Assembly (NCBI GenBank): GCA_016296675.1
Contig: JAEDIV010000039.1
Coordinates: 1 to 17,756 of the forward strand
Source of the DNA: Clostridia bacterium
Lineage (GTDB): Bacteria; Bacillota; Clostridia; Christensenellales; Aristaeellaceae
Direction: 5' to 3'
Length of the DNA stretch: 17,756 nucleotides
In this document: positions 12,573 through 17,756 of the stretch, piece by piece
Layout of the letters: each line of letters opens with the position of its first letter
Numbering within the stretch: the first letter of the stretch is position 1
Notes under the pieces: model-generated
What the model was told of the DNA's origin: nothing
Database searches by the model: none
Seen by the model: the letters and a program-made list of their open reading frames with translations, nothing else
Made by a program: the position numbers and the translations under genes

Positions 12573-14303
12573 TTACTTTCCCTCCCCGATCGCGCCGAAC
12601 GCGCAAAGCTGGATGCACAGGCCGCAGCCTACGCACTGCTGGTTGTCGATAACGGCTTTCTTGTTTTCAAAGCGGATGGCGGGGCAGCCGAGCTTCATGC
12701 AGGCGCGGCAGCCGCGGCATTTTTCGCTGTCCACAGAAAGCGCGGGCTTGGCTTTCACATACTTTAAGAGCATGCAGGGTTTTCTGCAGATGATGACGGA
12801 GGGCTCGTCCACGTTGAGTTCTTCCTTGATCGCCGCCTCAAGCGCCTTGAGGTCGGAAGGATCGACCGTCTTTACGCGCCTGATGCCGATGGCTTCGCAC
12901 ACCTTTTCAAGGCTGACAGGCGGAACGGGCTGCATTTTGAGGGTGTAGCCGGTTGCGGGGTTCTGCTGATGGCCGGTCATACCGGTGATAGAGTTATCAA
13001 GAATGAGGACAGTGGAAATACTTCTGTTATACGCAATATCGGTAAGGCCCGTGATGCCGGAATGGAGGAACGTAGAGTCGCCGATGACGGCCACGGTCTT
13101 ATTCGCGGTTTCAGGACGCGCCATATTGAAGCCGTGCAGCATCGAAATGCTCGCGCCCATACAGACGGTGGAATCCACCGCGGAAAGCGGCGCAGACGCA
13201 CCCAGCGTATAGCAGCCGATATCGCCCATGACGGTCAGTTTCATCTTGGAAAGCGTATAGAAAACGCCTCTGTGCGGGCAGCCCGCGCACATGACCGGAG
13301 GACGCGGCGGAACGGGCTCGTCGAAAGCGCGGACATCGCCGACATCGATGCCCATGGCCTTTTTGATCTTGACCTGAGAAAGTTCGCCAATCATGCCGAA
13401 AACATCTTTTCCCATATCCACGCGGATGCCGGCGGCGCGCATCTCGGTTTCGAAAACGGGATCCAGCTCTTCAACGACGACAAGCTTTTTGACCTTTTGG
13501 GAGAACGCGCGGATGGAATCCATGGGAAGCGGATAGGAAAGGCCGATTTTATAAACGCTGGCGTTCGGGAAAGCTTCCTTCACGTACTGATAGCAGGAAG
13601 AGCCGGTGACAAAGCCGATTTCGGTATCGCCCATTTCTTCTCTGTTCAGGGGGCAGTTTTCGGAATATGCCTTAAGATCTATAAGGCGCTTTTCAACGAC
13701 AAAATGGCGCTTGAAGCCATAGCCGGGATTCATGACGTACTTGGAGGGATCCTTTACGTACGGAAGCGTTTCTCTCTCCTCGCGGTCATACAGCTCAACA
13801 AGGCTCTGGGAATGTGCAACGCGCGTGAGCGTTCTTAAAAGAACGGGCGTATCGAATTTTTCGGAGATATCAAAGGCGATCTTCGCAAAATCGCGGCACT
13901 CGGTGCTGTCGGACGGCTCAAGCATGGGAAGCTTTGCCGCTCGGGCATAATGCCTTGAATCCTGCTCATTCTGAGAGGAATGCATGGCGGGATCGTCGGC
14001 CACGCAGATCACATAACCGCCGTTTACACCGGTATAGGCAGAAGTGAACAGCGGATCGGCCGCAACGTTTAAGCCGACATGCTTCATGGCGGTAAAGCTT
14101 CTTACGCCTGCAACGCTTGCTCCCAGCGCAGCCTCGGTCGCCACCTTTTCATTGGGCGCCCACTCGGCGTACATTTCCTTGTAATCCGCCGCGTATTCGG
14201 TAATCTCGGTAGACGGGGTTCCGGGATAGGAGGAAATGAACTTTACGCCCGCCTCGTACAGGCCGCGCGCAATGGCTTCATTTCCGAGCAAAAGCTTTTT
14301 CAT
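12573..14303 (-). CDS. iorA: Indolepyruvate:ferredoxin oxidoreductase, alpha subunit
   Basis: IorA is the large subunit, carrying thiamine diphosphate and two Fe-S clusters. It works on indolepyruvate, phenylpyruvate and 4-hydroxyphenylpyruvate and can run in reverse as a reductive carboxylase in some anaerobes. At 576 residues it is full length. The N-terminal core has GNEAIARGLYEAG and SYPGTPSTEI. The TPP domain has GDIGCYTLG near residue 360 and GDSTFLHSGITGL with a downstream Asn/Gly motif. The C-terminus has CxxCxxCxxxxCP (near 526) and CxxCxxCxxxC (near 555) ferredoxin motifs. I start at the ATG at 14303, with AAGGAG 11 bases upstream; a longer frame to 14357 lacks a ribosome site. It is separated from the CoA ligase by a terminator, so it probably has its own promoter, which I could not pin down. 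Confidence 0.96.
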   Translation of the reverse strand: MKKLLLGNEAIARGLYEAGVKFISSYPGTPSTEITEYAADYKEMYAEWAPNEKVATEAALGASVAGVRSFTAMKHVGLNVAADPLFTSAYTGVNGGYVICVADDPAMHSSQNEQDSRHYARAAKLPMLEPSDSTECRDFAKIAFDISEKFDTPVLLRTLTRVAHSQSLVELYDREERETLPYVKDPSKYVMNPGYGFKRHFVVEKRLIDLKAYSENCPLNREEMGDTEIGFVTGSSCYQYVKEAFPNASVYKIGLSYPLPMDSIRAFSQKVKKLVVVEELDPVFETEMRAAGIRVDMGKDVFGMIGELSQVKIKKAMGIDVGDVRAFDEPVPPRPPVMCAGCPHRGVFYTLSKMKLTVMGDIGCYTLGASAPLSAVDSTVCMGASISMLHGFNMARPETANKTVAVIGDSTFLHSGITGLTDIAYNRSISTVLILDNSITGMTGHQQNPATGYTLKMQPVPPVSLEKVCEAIGIRRVKTVDPSDLKALEAAIKEELNVDEPSVIICRKPCMLLKYVKAKPALSVDSEKCRGCRACMKLGCPAIRFENKKAVIDNQQCVGCGLCIQLCAFGAIGEGK

Positions 14304-14376
14304 CGAAAAACAAACTCCTTCTGAGGGTTTATCATAGTGATTGATTAATAATATCATATGAATGTGTATTTAGCGT

Positions 14377-14416
14377 AAAAAACGCGATCGGAGAAAAATT
14401 TCCTTTCGCGTTTTTT
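14377..14416. terminator. Bidirectional terminator between the CoA ligase and iorA
   Basis: AAAAAACGCG (14377-14386) and CGCGTTTTTT (14407-14416) close an inner GGA/TCC stem. Both strands have a U-run. It ends the T-box operon 11 bases past the ligase stop on the minus strand. Confidence 0.8.
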
Positions 14417-14426
14417 GAATGTAAGC

Positions 14427-16061
14427 TTAGCCGGAAATCTGCGTTTTTACGAGACTCTCGCCGCAGTACATCTTGCGAAGCTTGGGTTTTTCGATCTTGC
14501 CGGTGGGATTTCTCGGAATGACGGCAAAGATGACCTTTCTCGGGCGCTTGTAGCGCGGAAGCTCGCGGCAGAATTCGTTCACTTCTTCTTCCGTCATGGT
14601 CTCTCCATCTTTCAGCTCGATAATCGCCGCGGCGATTTCGCCAAGGCGCGCATCGGGAAGACCGATAACCGCAGTGTCCTTGATCTTGGGATTCGCTCTC
14701 AAATAATCCTCAATCTGGACAGGATACAGGTTTTCGCCGCCGGTGATGATGACATCCTTTTTGCGGTCAACCAGATAGATGAATCCATCCTCGTCCTGCA
14801 TGGCCATGTCGCCCGTAAAGAGCCAGCCGTCCTTCAGGACCTCGTTTGTAGCCTTTTCATCGTGATAGTAGCACGTCATGACGCCCGGGCCCTTGACAGC
14901 CAGTTCTCCCACGTCGCCCCTATCGACTTCGTTTTTCTTATCGTCTACGATTTTGACCTCCCAGCCATAGCCGGGAACGCCGATTGCGCCGACCTTGTGA
15001 ATGTTTTCACAACCCAGATGTACGCAGCCGGGGCCGATGGATTCGGAAAGGCCGTAGTTGGTATCGTAATCGTGATCCGGGAAAATCGCCTTCCAGCGCT
15101 TGATAAGGCTCGGCGGAACGGGCTGCGCGCCGATGTGCATGAGCCTCCACTTGGAAAGATCATATTTGGAAAGGTCGATTCTGCCGGCATCGATCGCATC
15201 CAGAATATCCTGCGCCCACGGAACGAGCAGCCAGACGATGGAACATTTTTCATCCGATGCAGCGGAAATGATGGTTTCGGGCTTCACGCCGGTCAAGAGA
15301 ACGGCGCGGCTTGCAGAAATGAGCGAACCGAACCAATGCATCTTTGCGCCCGTGTGATACAGAGGCGGAATGCACAGGAACACGTCGTCATGGGTCTGAC
15401 CATGGTGCTTCTGTTCACAGGCGGCGGAATGCATAAGACTCATGTGCTTATGGAGAATCGCCTTCGGGAAACCGGTCGTGCCGCTGGAGAAATAAATGGC
15501 TGCGTAATCGTCATCCGAGATGTCGATTTCAGGATTTGCGCTGGACTCGTTCGCCGCCAGATGCAGATAGTTTTCCGCAAAAACGGGGCAGCCGTCGCCG
15601 ACATAGAAAATCAGCTTGACCTTCGGGATATTGTCGACGATCTCTTCAATTCGGCCGATGAATTCAGGGCCGAACATCAGACAGTCCGCGTCGGAAAGAT
15701 CCAGACAATAGCGGATTTCTTCCGCCGTATAGCGGAAATTGAGCGGAACCGCCAGTGCGCCGGCTTTCAGCGCGCCGAAATAAATCGGCAGCCACTCGAT
15801 GCCGTTCATCATAAGTATGGCAACCTTGTCGCCTTTTTTGATGCCGCGGCTGATTAAGAAGTTTGCGCAGCGGTTCGCCTTTTCATCAAATACGCGCCAG
15901 GTGATTTCGCGGCGATAGGCGCTGGTTTTGCTGGATTCAATCAGTTCATATTCCCGCCACGTAGTTCTTCTGATCTCCCTGACCTCGCTGTTGAGCTCGA
16001 CAAGCGCAACTTCGTTCGGGAAGTTTTTCGCGTTATTCTCAAGGTATTTCGTAATGGGCAT
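14427..16061 (-). CDS. AMP-forming acyl/aryl-CoA ligase
   Basis: The protein belongs to the ANL superfamily, which activates a carboxylic acid with ATP to the acyl-adenylate and then to the CoA thioester. At 544 residues it is full length. Motifs in order are P-loop YFSSGTTGFPKA near residue 191, NYGLSE near 340, GWLFTGDMAMQDEDGF near 412, DRKKDVIITGGENLYP, and the C-terminal catalytic Lys in NPTGKIEK near 521. The family resembles medium/long-chain or aryl acid ligases, not the PaaK type, and the substrate cannot be read from sequence. It lies 18 bases after the transporter in the Tyr T-box operon and beside iorAB, so an aryl-acetate such as 4-hydroxyphenylacetate is a reasonable candidate. 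The start ATG has TAGGAG close upstream. Confidence 0.88.
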   Translation of the reverse strand: MPITKYLENNAKNFPNEVALVELNSEVREIRRTTWREYELIESSKTSAYRREITWRVFDEKANRCANFLISRGIKKGDKVAILMMNGIEWLPIYFGALKAGALAVPLNFRYTAEEIRYCLDLSDADCLMFGPEFIGRIEEIVDNIPKVKLIFYVGDGCPVFAENYLHLAANESSANPEIDISDDDYAAIYFSSGTTGFPKAILHKHMSLMHSAACEQKHHGQTHDDVFLCIPPLYHTGAKMHWFGSLISASRAVLLTGVKPETIISAASDEKCSIVWLLVPWAQDILDAIDAGRIDLSKYDLSKWRLMHIGAQPVPPSLIKRWKAIFPDHDYDTNYGLSESIGPGCVHLGCENIHKVGAIGVPGYGWEVKIVDDKKNEVDRGDVGELAVKGPGVMTCYYHDEKATNEVLKDGWLFTGDMAMQDEDGFIYLVDRKKDVIITGGENLYPVQIEDYLRANPKIKDTAVIGLPDARLGEIAAAIIELKDGETMTEEEVNEFCRELPRYKRPRKVIFAVIPRNPTGKIEKPKLRKMYCGESLVKTQISG

Positions 16062-16079
16062 ATCTCCTACAATCCTTTC

Positions 16080-17261
16080 CTACGCCTTTTTGATGGAAAC
16101 ATTCACAATCAGGCCGACCACCGACATACAGGTCAGCACGATAAATGTCGATAAATATCCGCCCGAAACCTCAAAGAGTTTTCCTGCCAAAGTCGATGCA
16201 AACGAAGCGGGGATCAGAACAAGATTCAGAACCGGAAAATTCAGATGATAGTGCTTCATGCCGTAGAAACCGCCGACCATCGCGGCAGACACCGTAGGCG
16301 AGAAGCCATAAGAGAAAGCGCACAGCATAAGACCGATAACGCCCAGGACGGGAGATAAGAAAACCACAGCCAGAAGCGCAAGCAGCGGAGACGTGATTGC
16401 GACAAGACTTGTGACATACTGGGTTTTGCGAAGGCCCGCTTTGTCATAGAAGAAGCCGGAAAACAGGCGTCCGAAGCCGTTGAAAATTGACAAAAGCCCC
16501 GCAACCGTAACAGCGGCGTTTTCCTTAAGCCCCACCGAAACAAAATAGTTTTTGCCAAAGCCGATTGCAGTGGAACCCACGGCAGCCAGGAGCGTAAAGA
16601 ACGCAAACAGCTTCCAAAAGCTCGCTCTTTTGAGCATTTCCTTCGTGGATACATCATTTTCCGACGCCTGAACAACCTTTTTCATTCCTTCGGGCGCTTT
16701 TACAAGGAAGGCCGCCATCAGAATAACGCCGCCGATGACTGCGCCCAGCGTCAGATATGTGTTTCGCCAGCCGATGGAGGCAGTATCAAACATTTTCTGG
16801 GAAACTTTGGAAAAGAACAGCGCGGAAAAACCGAAGGACATCATAAGCGCGCCGGTCGCGATTCCCTTTTTGTCCGGAAACCATGCGTTCGTCGCGGCGA
16901 TGACTGCGTTATACACAATGCCGATGCCAAAGCCCGCCATGATGCCGTAGCCCAGATACAGAAGAAGGATGCTTCCGTTCATCGTGCCGGTCACGGTGAA
17001 GCCGCCTAAAATCAGGACGGCGGCAAAAAGCATTCGAAGCTTGATCGAAAACCGCTTTGCCAGAAGCCCTGAAACAAGGCCGCCCAGGCAGAACGTGCAC
17101 AGCGTAAGCGTAAATGTCAATTGAAGCTGAGATACGCTCCATGCAGGAAACGCCGTTTTGAACGGGCCGCTCAGTACACTCCAGGCGTAAATCACGCCCG
17201 CGGCAAACAGCGTAACGCAGCCAACCATAAGCTTTATCCATCGGGAATCTTTTTTCATCAT
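16080..17261 (-). CDS. OFA-family major facilitator transporter
   Basis: This is a 393-residue inner-membrane MFS protein with about 12 hydrophobic segments. The N-terminus KLMVGCVTLFAAGVIYAWSV matches the signature of the oxalate/formate antiporter (OFA) family, whose members carry small carboxylates. A second-half segment repeats the pattern, as in all MFS proteins. Two adjacent ATGs (17261 and 17258) follow GGAGGGACAG; either may start. It is the first gene after a T-box leader whose specifier is UAC, so it is expected to be made when tyrosine is scarce. That makes an aromatic acid or tyrosine a more likely substrate than oxalate. The CoA ligase follows after 18 bases. Known Tyr T-boxes do control transporters in other Firmicutes. 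Confidence 0.88.
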   Translation of the reverse strand: MMKKDSRWIKLMVGCVTLFAAGVIYAWSVLSGPFKTAFPAWSVSQLQLTFTLTLCTFCLGGLVSGLLAKRFSIKLRMLFAAVLILGGFTVTGTMNGSILLLYLGYGIMAGFGIGIVYNAVIAATNAWFPDKKGIATGALMMSFGFSALFFSKVSQKMFDTASIGWRNTYLTLGAVIGGVILMAAFLVKAPEGMKKVVQASENDVSTKEMLKRASFWKLFAFFTLLAAVGSTAIGFGKNYFVSVGLKENAAVTVAGLLSIFNGFGRLFSGFFYDKAGLRKTQYVTSLVAITSPLLALLAVVFLSPVLGVIGLMLCAFSYGFSPTVSAAMVGGFYGMKHYHLNFPVLNLVLIPASFASTLAGKLFEVSGGYLSTFIVLTCMSVVGLIVNVSIKKA

Positions 17262-17292
17262 CTGTCCCTCCTGTTTTTCGGGCAGGAGCGAT

Positions 17293-17325
17293 AAAAAAAC
17301 GCCCTCCCACCCATTGGATGAGAGG
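17293..17325 (-). terminator. T-box intrinsic terminator
   Basis: UCCUCUCAUCC and GGGUGGGAGGG form an 11-bp stem (some G-U) with an AAU loop, followed by a run of seven U. Its 5' arm CCUCU also pairs with AGAGG of the T-box core, giving the mutually exclusive antiterminator. Confidence 0.9.
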
Positions 17326-17576
17326 ACGGAAAATACATTTTCCGCGGTACCACCTCTGTTTGAATATATCTCGCGATATATTCCTCATCGGGTACGACAA
17401 GCTTGCTTATACCCTATCGCTGTAACGGGCGCACCCGACGCAGCCTACTTGAAAGTTTCTTTCAGTGCGCCGCTCGCGGAATGTATTCGTTCTGCGCGAT
17501 TTCCCGTCTCACACCAACCGACGGCTCTCTTAAAATCGTTAGCAGTCCTACTTGTTTCCGGTCTTCGCGTTTAATT
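17293..17576 (-). promoter_or_regulatory. T-box riboswitch leader, predicted tyrosine (UAC) specifier
   Basis: The minus strand carries the conserved T-box core AGAGGUGGUACCGCGG (17341-17356 region). Stem I shows AGUA and GAA S-turn elements, AGAGAG and a GUUGGUG distal segment. The helix CGGAA/UUCCG and the helix CUGC...CGAUUU / AAAUCG...GCAG place the GAA next to UAC at 17483-17485, the predicted specifier (Tyr). The acceptor-pairing bulge UGGU (17349-17352) fits an A discriminator, as in bacterial tRNA-Tyr. Stem III is a 9-bp GAAUAUAUC/GAUAUAUUC hairpin with a GCGA loop. Uncharged tRNA-Tyr would stabilise the antiterminator and allow transcription of the transporter and ligase. Confidence 0.9.
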
Positions 17577-17582
17577 AGGTGA

Positions 17583-17611
17583 ATGTTATCATGAAAAATG
17601 CAATTTGTCAA
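17583..17611 (-). promoter_or_regulatory. Promoter of the T-box operon
   Basis: Minus-strand TTGACA (17606-17611), 17-base spacer, TAACAT (17583-17588). The predicted start is about 17576, a few bases before stem I of the leader. Confidence 0.8.
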
Positions 17612-17615
17612 GCAC

Positions 17616-17663
17616 CTGCCGTCATTTTTCCAAGCAGCACTGCCGTCATTTTTCCAAGCAGCA
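17616..17663. repeat. Two perfect 24-bp tandem direct repeats
   Basis: The 24 bases starting CTGCCGTCATTTTTCC occur twice with no gap (17616-17639 and 17640-17663). They end 5 bases upstream of the -35 box of the T-box operon, so they could be a regulator site or a recent slippage duplication. Confidence 0.8.
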
Positions 17664-17677
17664 GCGGAAAATAACGC

Positions 17678-17703
17678 AAAAAGGCTCCCTCCGACGAGGA
17701 AGC
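17678..17703 (-). terminator. Terminator for a gene beyond the right edge
   Basis: On the minus strand GGCTTCCTC and GAGGGAGCC pair at eight of nine positions around GTCG and are followed by TTTTTG. It would stop transcripts entering from outside the window, and it forms one end of the right-hand repeat element. Confidence 0.6.
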
Positions 17704-17756
17704 CTCAGATCATCAACAAACCTCCGGGAGAGGTATGGAGAGGGAGCGCACTTCCT
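17704..17756 (-). repeat. Right copy of terminal inverted repeat element
   Basis: The reverse complement matches 4-56 at 49 of 53 positions. With the adjacent hairpin the element has inverted ends, GCTCCCTC (17684-17691) and GAGGGAGC (17740-17747), about 64 bases apart, as in small non-autonomous repeats. The window stops inside or at the edge of it. Confidence 0.75.

Noticed and set aside
14415..15857. 480-codon plus-strand open frame antisense to the CoA ligase
   Set aside because: It is a shadow of the ligase, whose motifs are all intact, and it has no ribosome site or recognisable domain.
16080..17261. Oxalate/formate antiporter as the specific function
   Set aside because: Only the OFA family signature supports it, there are no oxalate or formate genes nearby, and the Tyr T-box argues for an aromatic substrate.
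1..17756. Whole window as a transposon bounded by inverted repeats
   Set aside because: The interior includes housekeeping genes (mnmG, rsmG) and there is no transposase; assembly breaks at a dispersed repeat are simpler.

Overview
The window looks like a chromosomal contig from an anaerobic Clostridia-type Bacillota, probably an uncultured gut or rumen lineage. This is an inference from several things seen together: Gram-positive-style ribosome binding sites (GGAGG), a T-box leader, ferredoxin-dependent keto-acid chemistry, an OFA-type transporter, and small dispersed hairpin repeats of the kind common in Oscillospirales-like genomes. Both ends carry the same ~53-nt element in opposite orientation, which suggests the contig ends are assembly breaks at a dispersed repeat.

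Region 1 (positions 111-7214, all minus strand) is a tight head-to-tail run. It reads type I asparaginase, two half-transporters forming a heterodimeric ABC exporter (the first with a degenerate ATPase site), then mnmG and rsmG (tRNA wobble uridine and 16S rRNA modification). The usual mnmE neighbour is absent.

Region 2 (7416-9639, plus strand) is a two-gene operon of COG0523/CobW-like metallochaperone GTPases. The first carries a ~113-residue His/Cys insert built from 45-bp tandem repeats. The second lacks the CxCC metal motif and appears fused to a YcgQ/TIGR03943-like C-terminal domain.

Region 3 (9653-12000) is accessory. It holds dispersed hairpin repeats and two XRE repressors divergent from a small SLOG-fold protein, with three matching ACCC(G/A)-N4-(C/T)GGGT palindromes in the gap between them. 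It also holds a ~505-nt stretch on the minus strand with its own strong promoter, its own terminator, many long-range complementary segments including a pseudoknot, and no convincing protein. I read this as a large structured non-coding RNA and the best candidate here for an undescribed element.

Region 4 (11999-17611, minus strand) is a metabolic module. A strong promoter feeds a T-box whose specifier reads UAC (Tyr) and whose acceptor-pairing bulge is UGGU, fitting a tRNA with discriminator A. Downstream lie an OFA-family transporter and an AMP-forming acyl/aryl-CoA ligase, followed by iorA and iorB (indolepyruvate:ferredoxin oxidoreductase) behind a terminator. Because a Tyr T-box turns genes on when tyrosine is short, the simplest reading is tyrosine supply: import of an aryl acid (or tyrosine), CoA activation, and reductive carboxylation by IOR to the aryl-pyruvate. 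That pathway reading is inference; the gene identities and the T-box are well supported.
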